The position numbers and the translations under genes were made by a program. From Microbacterium paraoxydans (GTDB lineage Bacteria > Actinomycetota > Actinomycetes > Actinomycetales > Microbacteriaceae), in the NCBI RefSeq assembly GCF_900105335.1, contig NZ_LT629770.1:2604001-2668000 (forward strand): a stretch of 64,000 nt of DNA. Reading direction: 5' to 3'. The notes beneath the pieces are model-generated. The model had not been told where the DNA came from. It was given only the letters and a program-made list of their open reading frames with translations, and ran no database searches. Of this stretch, positions 54,986-62,678 are shown one piece after another (position 1 is the first letter of the stretch; each line of letters starts with the position of its first letter).

Positions 54986-55084
54986 ATCCAAGGGGAGTAC
55001 TCCGACACGGTCGGGTCGTCATTACGGATGCGTCTGCATCCCGGCCCACCGGTCCCGCTCGGCGGGATGGGGAAGACTTTGGCG
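54986..55084 (+). promoter_or_regulatory. yybP-ykoY (manganese) riboswitch upstream of the TerC gene
   Basis: The element opens with CCAAGGGGAGTA (54988-54999), has the internal GTCGTCATTACG with hairpin GGATGC-GTCT-GCATCC, a second GC hairpin, and closes with GGGGAAGACTTTGG (to 55082), whose TTGG pairs with the opening CCAA. GGGGAGTA and the AAGACTTT-type closing match the conserved yybP-ykoY pattern. TerC/Alx-family genes are classic members of this regulon. The 35-nt tail before the TTG start has no clear terminator, so translational control is likely. Confidence 0.82.
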
Positions 55085-55116
55085 CTGTTCCGTCACGCCC
55101 GAGTCTGGAGTACCCG

Positions 55117-56136
55117 TTGGAAATCACCCCTTTGATCTGGGTCATCACGATCGCGGTCACCATCGCGTTCTTCGTGTACGAGTTCTTCGCGCACGTCCGC
55201 AAGCCGCACGAGCCGAGCATCGGCGAATCCGCGCGCTGGTCGATCTTCTACATCAGCCTCGCGCTGCTCTTCGGCGTGGGCATCGGCATGGTGTCCGGCT
55301 GGACCTACGGCGGCGAGTACTTCGCCGGCTACCTCACCGAGAAGGCGCTGTCGATCGACAACCTCTTCGTGTTCCTCATCGTGATGACGGGCTTCGCGGT
55401 GCCGAAGATCTATCAGCAGAAGGTGCTGATGATCGGCATCGTGATCGCGCTGATCCTCCGCGGCGTCTTCATCGCCGTCGGTGCGACCCTCATCGAGAAC
55501 TTCTCCTGGATCTTCTACGTCTTCGGCGCGCTGCTGCTCTTCCTCGCGTACCGCCAGGCCTTCAGCAGCCACGAGAGCAACCCCGCGAACGGCCGCTTCA
55601 TGACGTTCGTCCGTCGCCACCTCCCCGTCAGCGAGGAGTACAACGGCGACAAGCTCACGGTCGTCCAGAAGGGCAAGCGCTACGTCACGCCGATGCTGCT
55701 GACGATCATCGCGATCGGCTTCATCGACCTCGTCTTCGCCGTCGACTCCATCCCCGCCATCTACGGCCTCACCGACCAGGCGTACATCGTCTTCACCGCG
55801 AACGCGTTCGCCCTGATGGGTCTGCGCCAGCTGTACTTCCTCATCGGCGGGCTGCTGGAGCGCCTGGTGTACCTGGCTCAGGGCCTCGCCGTCATCCTCG
55901 CGTTCATCGGCGTGAAGCTCGTGCTGCACGCCCTGCACGTCAACGAGGTGCCGTTCATCAACGGCGGTGAGCCGATGCTGTGGGCGCCCGAGATCCCGAT
56001 CTGGTTCTCGCTGCTCTTCATCGCCGCGACCATCGCGGTCGCCACCGTCGCGAGCCTGATGAAGACGCGCCGGCACCGCAACGCCGTCTCGTCCTCGACC
56101 GATTCCACCCCCACCATCGACAAGGAGCACTCTTGA
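55117..56136 (+). CDS. TerC-family membrane protein (probable Mn2+ exporter)
   Basis: Integral membrane protein of the TerC/Alx family, 339 aa with about eight to nine helices. The hallmark acidic helices are visible in FAGYLTEKALSIDNLFVFLIV and IGFIDLVFAVDSIPAIYGLT. TerC/Alx proteins export manganese or load exoenzymes with metal. The start is TTG at 55117, 6 nt after TCTGGAG. A yybP-ykoY element in the leader supports a manganese role. Confidence 0.9.
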   Translation: MEITPLIWVITIAVTIAFFVYEFFAHVRKPHEPSIGESARWSIFYISLALLFGVGIGMVSGWTYGGEYFAGYLTEKALSIDNLFVFLIVMTGFAVPKIYQQKVLMIGIVIALILRGVFIAVGATLIENFSWIFYVFGALLLFLAYRQAFSSHESNPANGRFMTFVRRHLPVSEEYNGDKLTVVQKGKRYVTPMLLTIIAIGFIDLVFAVDSIPAIYGLTDQAYIVFTANAFALMGLRQLYFLIGGLLERLVYLAQGLAVILAFIGVKLVLHALHVNEVPFINGGEPMLWAPEIPIWFSLLFIAATIAVATVASLMKTRRHRNAVSSSTDSTPTIDKEHS

Positions 56137-56176
56137 GCGCGCAGCGCTGTTCTGACTCTTCGGACTCTGACAGTAC

Positions 56177-56202
56177 GAGCACCCGGTTCATCCCGGGTGC
56201 TC
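56177..56202 (+). terminator. Hairpin between terC and the CNNM gene
   Basis: GAGCACCCG and CGGGTGCTC form a 9-bp stem in the 94-bp gap. There is no T-run, so read-through into the next gene is possible. GACTCT occurs twice just upstream (TGACTCTTCGGACTCTGACA). Confidence 0.55.
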
Positions 56203-56230
56203 ACCCCGCCACCGAGGAGGTCGCCCGCTG

Positions 56231-57523
56231 ATGGGCGATCTGCTCTGGAACATCGCCCTCGTCCTGCTCTTCGTGCTGATCGGCGGTGTCTTCGCTGCGA
56301 CGGAGATGGCCCTGGTCACGCTGCGTGAGAGCCAGCTCAACGCGATCGCCGCTCGCGGCCGTCGGGGAGCGAAGGTCGCCGCCCTGGCCCGCAATCCCAA
56401 CACTTTCCTCTCGGCGGTGCAGATCGGCGTGACCGTGGCGGGCTTCGCGTCCGCCGCCTACGGAGCGACCTCGATCGCGCCGTCCGTCGCGCCGTTGCTG
56501 GAGGACTGGGGCGTCGCGCCTCCGCTCGCGATGACGCTGGCCACGATCGTGCTGACGCTGATCATCGCGTACCTGTCGCTCGTGCTCGGCGAGCTCGTGC
56601 CGAAGAGGCTGGCGATCCAGCGCAACGCGCAGTTCGCGTACGCGGTCGCGCCGGCCCTGAACGGCTTCGCGACCGTCATGCGCCCGGTGATCTGGCTGCT
56701 GTCGGTCTCGACGAACGCGCTCGTCCGCGTGCTCGGCGGCGACCCGCACAAGACGAGCGACGAGCTCACCGACGAGGAGGTGCGCGACATCGTGGCGACC
56801 CACCAGGGCCTGCCCGACGACGAGCGCCGCATCCTCGACGACGTGCTCTCGCTGCGGGGACGCCAGGTGAGCGAGGTCATGCGCCCGCGACCGGAGGTCG
56901 TGGCGCTCGACGAGGCTGCCACGGTCGGGTCGGCGATGGAGCAGGTCCGCGAGCTGCCCTTCTCCCGGTACCCCGTGTCCCAGACGTCGATCGACGACAT
57001 CACCGGCTTCGTGCACGTGCGTGACCTCTTCGAGGCTGCCGCGGATGACCCGGAGCGCCCGCTGCAGGGGCTCGTCCGCGACATCCCGTACATCCCGTCC
57101 ACGGCGGGGGTGTTGCCCACCCTCACCCGGATGCGGGCCGAGGGACACCACATCGCCGTCGTCGTGGACGAGTACGGGGGCACCGACGGTCTCGTGACTC
57201 TGGAGGACCTCGTGGAGGAGGTCGTCGGCGAGATCTTCGACGAGTACGACGCCGAGGTCTTCCTCTCCGCCGACGACGGACTGGACGGGCGCCTCAACCT
57301 GCAGGACTTCGAGGAGGCGACGGGGCTCGCGATGCCCCGGGGGTCTTCGGACACGATCGCCGGATTCGTCACCGAGCAGCTCGGCCGTCTCGCCGTGGTC
57401 GGCGACACCGTCGAGGTGCCGGGCGCGACCATCCAGGTGGTGGAGATCGATCGCCGCCGCATCGCACGCGTGCGCGTCTCGATGCTCACCGATCCGGGTG
57501 CCGAGCGGGGCGTCGAAGACTGA
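56231..57523 (+). CDS. CNNM/HlyC-CorC family membrane protein (CBS domains)
   Basis: Predicted divalent-cation transporter or regulator, 430 aa. N-terminal CNNM (DUF21) domain with four helices and FAATEMALVTLRESQL and LVLGELVPKRLAIQ (about 1-190). Two CBS motifs follow (VMRPRPEVVALDEAAT and FVHVRDLFEAAA, about 200-320), then a CorC_HlyC domain with VVDEYGGTDGLVTLEDLVEE. GAGGAGGTCGCCCGCTG precedes the ATG. It follows the TerC-family gene and may join it in metal homeostasis. Confidence 0.92.
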   Translation: MGDLLWNIALVLLFVLIGGVFAATEMALVTLRESQLNAIAARGRRGAKVAALARNPNTFLSAVQIGVTVAGFASAAYGATSIAPSVAPLLEDWGVAPPLAMTLATIVLTLIIAYLSLVLGELVPKRLAIQRNAQFAYAVAPALNGFATVMRPVIWLLSVSTNALVRVLGGDPHKTSDELTDEEVRDIVATHQGLPDDERRILDDVLSLRGRQVSEVMRPRPEVVALDEAATVGSAMEQVRELPFSRYPVSQTSIDDITGFVHVRDLFEAAADDPERPLQGLVRDIPYIPSTAGVLPTLTRMRAEGHHIAVVVDEYGGTDGLVTLEDLVEEVVGEIFDEYDAEVFLSADDGLDGRLNLQDFEEATGLAMPRGSSDTIAGFVTEQLGRLAVVGDTVEVPGATIQVVEIDRRRIARVRVSMLTDPGAERGVED

Positions 57524-57547
57524 CGGACCGCCGGGTGGCGGGGCGCG

Positions 57548-58450
57548 TCAGTCGCGCGCTCCGCTGCCCAGCTCGCGAAGCCCATCGCTGAGGACCTCGG
57601 TCAGGAGCTGGGCGTAGCGGCCGTCCGGATCGAGGTCCGGGTCGAACACGGTGATGCTCGCCCCGATCGCCTGCGGGGCGAGGGCGCGCAGGAGTGCGGT
57701 GAGCTCCGCGGCACCGAGGCCGCCCGGGTCCGGGCTGTCGACGGCGGGCATCACCGAGGGGTCGAGCACGTCGACGTCGAGCTGCAGCCAGTAGCGACCG
57801 TCGGCGGCCGCGGCGGTCTCGGCGGCGACCGCGTCGGCTCCTCGTGCCAGGACGTCGGCCGCCGGCGTGACGCGCGCGAGGAGGCCGCGGACCTCCGCCT
57901 GCTCCTCGTCGTCGGCGCGATGCCCGATGTGGGCCGTGCGGGCGGGGGAGAAGTACGGCGCGAGTCCGTCGATGTCGGCGATCGCCGGCCAATGCACGCC
58001 GACGGCGCCCGCCAGCGCTTCGCCGGCCACGCTCGCGCACTCGTCGCTGTTGCCCGGGTGGCGGAAATCGGTGTGCCCGTCGATGTGCACGAGCCCCGCG
58101 CCTCCACGGCGCTTCACGGCGATCCCGGCGCCGATGAGGATGCCGCAGTCGCCGCCGATCACGAGCGGGGCGCGGCCCTCGTCGAGGACCTCCCCGATGC
58201 GCGCCGCCAGGCGGAGGGAGTGGTCGACGAAAGCGGCCTCGTTGCGTACTCGCCCCGCGGGCCGCGTGGCGTCGTCGTCCACGTAGCGGCCGGCGAGCAC
58301 GATGCCGCCGTCGCTCGCGCCCTGACCGGTGAAACGCCGGAACAGCCCCGCCTCCCGGAACGCGTCCGGTGCCTTCGCGGAGCCGGGCACGCTGCCGGGC
58401 TCCGGTGGGCGCAGACCGAGGTTGCTGGGGGCCGACAGCAGAGTGATCAT
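57548..58450 (-). CDS. Arginase/agmatinase/formiminoglutamase-family enzyme
   Basis: Ureohydrolase-family protein, 300 aa, with the dimetal site motifs IDGHTDF, LDVDVLDPSVMPAVDSPDPGGL and GGDCGI. In arginases the first motif is GGDHS, where the His binds manganese; here a Cys stands in that place, so the activity may not be arginase. The ATG at 58450 follows CAGGATGA. It converges on the CNNM gene with 24 bp between stops. Substrate unknown. Confidence 0.8.
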   Translation of the reverse strand: MITLLSAPSNLGLRPPEPGSVPGSAKAPDAFREAGLFRRFTGQGASDGGIVLAGRYVDDDATRPAGRVRNEAAFVDHSLRLAARIGEVLDEGRAPLVIGGDCGILIGAGIAVKRRGGAGLVHIDGHTDFRHPGNSDECASVAGEALAGAVGVHWPAIADIDGLAPYFSPARTAHIGHRADDEEQAEVRGLLARVTPAADVLARGADAVAAETAAAADGRYWLQLDVDVLDPSVMPAVDSPDPGGLGAAELTALLRALAPQAIGASITVFDPDLDPDGRYAQLLTEVLSDGLRELGSGARD

Positions 58451-58488
58451 GCGCTCATCCTGCCCCCGGCGTCCGACATCGCCTCGGC

Positions 58489-59031
58489 TCAGCGGATGGC
58501 GTAGACGGCGCTCCCCACGATCACCGCGATGACGGTCGTCCAGCCGATGATCGCGACGGCCTGCCACACGAGGATGCGCCCCTTGCCGATGCCGGACGCG
58601 GCGAGCATGGTAGCGGTGAAGTGCGTCGGCAGCAGCAGCGGTCCCAGCAGGCTCACCCCGGGGACGCCGTAGCGCTCGAACGCGCGCTGGAACTTCTCGC
58701 GGCGCGCGGAGCCGCGTCCGGTCTCCACCGGGACGCCGTCGGCCTCCAGGCTCGTGCCGCCGCCCACCGTCACCGGCCGCTTCGCCCGCGAGCGGTCCAC
58801 GATGGCCCGACGGGCGCCCGCGCTGGCGAGCACCAGGATCGCGACGCAGAGGAAGTTGCCGACCATCGCGGCGACGGCCGCGACCACGGGCGGGATGCCG
58901 CCGAGGATGCCGATGCTCGCGGCGCCCTCGCCTTCGACGAACGGCACCGCTCCGGCGAGGGCGACGATGAGGGGCTGGACGAGGTCGGGGACCTGGGCGA
59001 CGAGGTTCTGGAAGGTCTCGATGAGGTTCAT
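58489..59031 (-). CDS. Small membrane protein, small-multidrug-export (PF06695)-like
   Basis: A 180-aa integral membrane protein with about four hydrophobic segments. PFVEGEGAASIGILGGIPPV and PGVSLLGPLLLPTHFTATMLA resemble the conserved loops of the small multi-drug export protein/DedA-like group. A charged cytoplasmic loop lies between (about 85-115). The ATG at 59031 lacks a clear ribosome site. It is divergent from the histidine kinase gene. Drug export is only inferred from the family name. Confidence 0.6.
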   Translation of the reverse strand: MNLIETFQNLVAQVPDLVQPLIVALAGAVPFVEGEGAASIGILGGIPPVVAAVAAMVGNFLCVAILVLASAGARRAIVDRSRAKRPVTVGGGTSLEADGVPVETGRGSARREKFQRAFERYGVPGVSLLGPLLLPTHFTATMLAASGIGKGRILVWQAVAIIGWTTVIAVIVGSAVYAIR

Positions 59032-59188
59032 GGGGGAAGCTCCGGGTGTCGGTGCAGACGGTCTCTCCGTCGCGATGACCCCAGTCCAGTCGATGGCGCC
59101 CCGCGGTGGCAGTGCCGCCGCGTCACCGCTCTCCGTGCGGTTCGCCCCCGGATCCCGTGACATGTGTCACGCCTCTATCGTGGGGAGC

Positions 59189-60382
59189 GTGAGCAGTCCT
59201 TCCCCCGCTTTCCCCGATCCCGGTCCCGGTGCCCGCCAGCTCGCGCGGGGCATCACCGCCACCTGGTGGTACACGGTCGGCGGGGTGATCTTCATCGAGC
59301 TCATGCTGGTGGCCGCCTGGCTGGGCATCGCCGTGGCACTGGATCGCTCGGGCGTCGCGCTGCTCGTCGTGGGGGTCGGCGGGGTGCTCTGGGCGGCGTC
59401 GACCGTCCTGCTGCTGGTCGACTACCGTCATCGCGTCGACGCGGGCCCGGCGGTGGGCTGGGTGCGGTTGGCCGTGCCGACCGTCGTCGCCCTGATCTAC
59501 GGCGGCGCGGCGGGGGCTCTGGTCGGCAGCTGGCAGCTCGCCGCGATGCCCGTGGTACAGGTCTTCGTGCTGGTGAGCTGGCCCCGCGGGATCCGGGTGC
59601 GTGTGGCCGTGGCGGCGACGGTCGCGCTCGTCGCTCTCGCGCTGCTCGACTCAACCACCCCCCTCGGTTCCGGGGTCCCGGTGTGGGTGCCGGTGCTCTA
59701 CGGAGTCATGCTCCCCGGGATGACCGTGAGCTCGCTGTGGTGGTGGGACGTGCTCGTGGCCCTGGACCGGGCGCGCGCCTCGGAGGCGCGATTGGCGGCG
59801 ACGCAGGAGCGCCTGCGCGTGGCGACCGACGTGCACGACCTCCAGGGGCATCATCTCCAGGTGATCGCTTTGCAGCTCGAACTGGCGGAGCGCTTGCTGC
59901 CCACCGATCCGCAGGCGGGGATGGAGCAGCTCCGCGCCGCCAGGGCGAGCGTCGACGACGCGCGGCAGGGCACCAGAGACCTCGCCACGCGATTCCGCTC
60001 GGTGCCCCTCGGCGACGAACTGGCGAACGCCCGGGATCTGCTCACGGCCGCAGGGCTCATCGTGGAGGCGCGGATCCACCCGGATGCGGACGCGGCACCC
60101 GCGGCCGACCTCGGTCCGGTGATCCGGGAGACGACCACGAACGTCCTGCGACACGGACGCGGTGGTCACGCGCGCCTGATCCTCGACCGGACGGCGGACG
60201 CCTGGCGGTACGAGGTCGCCAACGACGCGGCACCCACGGCCGAGGACGGGGCGGTCGGCTCCGGGCTCGAGGGTATCCGCCGGCGGATCGGCGAGGCGGG
60301 CGGCACGTTCGAGCAGCGGCGCGATGCCGACGAGTTCGTCGTGACGGTCACCGTGCCCGCGGGGGCGGAGATCGTCCGATGA
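59189..60382 (+). CDS. Sensor histidine kinase (DesK/HisKA_3 type)
   Basis: Membrane sensor kinase, 397 aa. Five or six hydrophobic segments (about 25-185), then a dimerisation helix with the phospho-acceptor H-box DVHDLQGHHLQVIAL (about His215). The ATPase domain has N-box RETTTNVLRHG and GSGLEGIRRRIG. The GTG at 59189 follows GGGGAGC; one 9 nt earlier is possible. It overlaps the regulator gene by 4 bp. Confidence 0.9.
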   Translation: MSSPSPAFPDPGPGARQLARGITATWWYTVGGVIFIELMLVAAWLGIAVALDRSGVALLVVGVGGVLWAASTVLLLVDYRHRVDAGPAVGWVRLAVPTVVALIYGGAAGALVGSWQLAAMPVVQVFVLVSWPRGIRVRVAVAATVALVALALLDSTTPLGSGVPVWVPVLYGVMLPGMTVSSLWWWDVLVALDRARASEARLAATQERLRVATDVHDLQGHHLQVIALQLELAERLLPTDPQAGMEQLRAARASVDDARQGTRDLATRFRSVPLGDELANARDLLTAAGLIVEARIHPDADAAPAADLGPVIRETTTNVLRHGRGGHARLILDRTADAWRYEVANDAAPTAEDGAVGSGLEGIRRRIGEAGGTFEQRRDADEFVVTVTVPAGAEIVR

Positions 60383-60981
60383 TCCGGGTGCTGCTCGCCG
60401 ACGACGAGGGCATGATCCGCTCCGCGCTCGCCGCCCTGCTGCGTCTCGAGGCAGACATCGACGTCGTCGCGGAGTGCGCGGACGGCGAGGAGGCCGTCGC
60501 CGCCGCCGTCCGGCTCGAACCCGACGTGTGCCTGCTCGATCTGGAGATGCCCGGACTCGACGGCGTGCAGGTCGCGGAGAGGCTCAACCGCACGATCGCG
60601 ACCCGCTGCATCGTCGTCACCCGGCACGCGCGTCCAGGGGTGCTCCGGCGGGCGCTCGCCTCCGGCGTCTCCGGGTTCGTGCCCAAGTCGCGAGGTGCGG
60701 ACGAGCTCGCCGCGATCATCCGCCGCGTCGCGGCCGGCGCCCGGTACGTCGATCCGGAGATCGCGGCGGATGCGCTGAGCGACGAGCGGTCGCCGCTCAC
60801 CGATCGGGAGCTGGACGTGCTCCGCGCCGGGCGTCGAGGGGAGACCACAGGACAGATCGCGCGGGCGCTCGCGCTGGCGCCGGGGACGGTGCGCAACCAC
60901 ATCTCCGTCATCCTCGGGAAGCTCTCGGTGAGCACCCGTCAGCAGGCCGTGCTCGTCGCTGAGGAGCGCGGCTGGATCTGA
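60379..60981 (+). CDS. Response regulator, NarL/LuxR type (DesR-like)
   Basis: Two-component regulator, 200 aa. Receiver domain with DDE at 8-10, phospho-acceptor Asp54 in LLDLEMPG, and Lys in FVPKSRG. The LuxR-type HTH is at about 136-198 (LTDRELDVL and GTVRNHISVILGKL). It is coupled to the DesK-like kinase by ATGA overlap. In Bacillus the DesKR pair controls membrane-lipid desaturation; no desaturase is adjacent here, so the target is open. Confidence 0.93.
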   Translation: MIRVLLADDEGMIRSALAALLRLEADIDVVAECADGEEAVAAAVRLEPDVCLLDLEMPGLDGVQVAERLNRTIATRCIVVTRHARPGVLRRALASGVSGFVPKSRGADELAAIIRRVAAGARYVDPEIAADALSDERSPLTDRELDVLRAGRRGETTGQIARALALAPGTVRNHISVILGKLSVSTRQQAVLVAEERGWI

Positions 60982-61056
60982 CCGTCGTCACGCGTCCGTT
61001 CCGAGGGTCGCGGCCTGCGAGAATGGAGGCGCCGAGTCCCGAGCCGAGGAGCACAC

Positions 61057-62460
61057 GTGCCGTTCATCTCCACCCGCGGCGGTATGCAGCCGCAGTCGTT
61101 CAGCGAGACGCTGCTGGAGGGCCTGGCGCCCGACGGCGGCCTGGCCGTCCCCGACGTCATGCCCGAGGTCGACGGCGAGACGCTCGAGCGCTGGCGTGCC
61201 CTGACCTATCCGCAGCTCGCGACCGAGGTGCTCGGCCTCTTCGCGACCGACATCCCGCGGGAGGACCTCGCCCGGATGACGGCGGCGGCGTACGCGGACT
61301 TCCCGGACGGCGTCGTCCCGCTGCGTCGCGTGGACGACGACCTCACGCTGGTCGGCCTCTCCGAGGGCCCGACGCTGGCGTTCAAGGACATGGCCATGCA
61401 GTTCCTCGGGCAGGTGCTGGAGTACACGCTCGAGCGCCAGGGCTCGGTCCTCAACATCCTCGGCGCGACCTCGGGTGACACCGGCTCGGCCGCGGAGCAC
61501 GCCCTGCGCGGCAAGGAGCGTGTCGCGGTGTTCATGCTCTCGCCGCAGGGCCGGATGAGCGCGTTCCAGCGGGCGCAGATGTTCTCGCTCGACGACGCGA
61601 ACGTGCACAACATCGCGGTGGAGGGCGTCTTCGACGACTGCCAGAACCTCGTGAAGAAGCTCGCCGGCGACCTCGACTTCAAGCGCGCTCAGCACCTGGG
61701 GGCCGTGAACTCGATCAACCTCGCCCGCATCACCGCGCAGACCGTCTACTACTTCTGGGCATGGCTGCGCGCGACCGACGCCGGCGGGTGGACCGAGGTG
61801 TCGTTCACCGTCCCCTCGGGGAACTTCGGCAACATCCTCTCCGGGTTCTTCGCGAAGCAGATGGGACTGCCGATCCGGCGCCTCGTCCTGGCCGCGAACG
61901 AGAACAACGTGCTCGACGAGTTCTTCCGCACGGGGGTGTACCGCCCGCGTAGCGCCGCGCAGACGCTGGCGACCTCGAGCCCGTCGATGGACATCTCGAA
62001 GGCGTCGAACCTCGAGCGCTTCATCTTCGAGCTCGTCGACCGCGACCCGGCGCGAGTGGTCGGCGCGTGGGACGACCTGGAGGCGCAGGGATTCTTCGAC
62101 TTCTCGGCCGAGCAGCCGCGCTTCACCGAGGAGTTCGGCATCGTGAGCGGCACCTCGACGCACGAGGACCGGCTCGCGACCATCCGCGACGTGTACGAGG
62201 CCTCCGGCGAGGTGATCGACCCGCACACCGCCGACGGCGTGAAGGTCGCGCGGGAGTATGTCGAGCCCGGAGTGCCGATGCTGGTGCTGGAGACGGCCAA
62301 GCCGGAGAAGTTCGCCGAGACGATCCACGAGGCCATCGGGGTCGAGCTGGCGTACGCCCCCGAGCTCCGCGCCATGCTCGACGCCCCCCAGCGCGTGACC
62401 GAGATGCCCGACGACGAGCACGCTCTCCGTGCCTTCATCGAGGAGAACGCCCTTCACTGA
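61057..62460 (+). CDS. thrC: Threonine synthase
   Basis: PLP enzyme converting O-phospho-L-homoserine to L-threonine, 467 aa. N-terminal FISTRGG, the PLP lysine in LAFKDMAMQF (Lys110), phosphate-binding GATSGDTGSAAEHAL, and PSGNFGNILSGFFAK. Length suits the group of threonine synthases with a C-terminal extension. The GTG start follows GAGGAG by 5 nt. The gene is followed by a family A repeat. Confidence 0.95.
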   Translation: MPFISTRGGMQPQSFSETLLEGLAPDGGLAVPDVMPEVDGETLERWRALTYPQLATEVLGLFATDIPREDLARMTAAAYADFPDGVVPLRRVDDDLTLVGLSEGPTLAFKDMAMQFLGQVLEYTLERQGSVLNILGATSGDTGSAAEHALRGKERVAVFMLSPQGRMSAFQRAQMFSLDDANVHNIAVEGVFDDCQNLVKKLAGDLDFKRAQHLGAVNSINLARITAQTVYYFWAWLRATDAGGWTEVSFTVPSGNFGNILSGFFAKQMGLPIRRLVLAANENNVLDEFFRTGVYRPRSAAQTLATSSPSMDISKASNLERFIFELVDRDPARVVGAWDDLEAQGFFDFSAEQPRFTEEFGIVSGTSTHEDRLATIRDVYEASGEVIDPHTADGVKVAREYVEPGVPMLVLETAKPEKFAETIHEAIGVELAYAPELRAMLDAPQRVTEMPDDEHALRAFIEENALH

Positions 62461-62464
62461 CCCG

Positions 62465-62543
62465 CGAGACCCCGCTTTCGCGCCGAAACCCCCTGTCCCG
62501 GACGCCGGAGACAGGGGGTTTCGACGTGAACCCGAGGTCTCGG
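62465..62543. repeat. Nested palindrome, family A copy 2
   Basis: Outer arms CGAGACC (62465-62471) and GGTCTCG (62536-62542). Inner arms CGAAACCCCCTGTC (62484-62497) and GACAGGGGGTTTCG (62510-62523), with CCGG/CCGG inside. CGAGACCCCGCTTTCGCG (62465-62482) is identical to 30087-30104. It begins 5 bp after the thrC stop. Confidence 0.85.
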
Positions 62544-62678
62544 CGACAAGAGAGGGAAATGCGGGGGTGGGCAGTGTGCACAGAGGGAGGGCGGATTGAG
62601 GCGGAGTGCACATGTCGGGGAGGAGAGGGGGTGAGTACCGTGGCGGGCAACCCGTATCCTCCTCCCGAAGGACTCCCC
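62544..62678. other. Leader region of the NCS1 permease gene
   Basis: No gene seen. AGTGTGCACA (about 62571) and AGTGCACATG (about 62605) are a related pair of short palindromic words that might form an operator. TATCCT at about 62655 is a -10 candidate for the permease. Confidence 0.4.
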
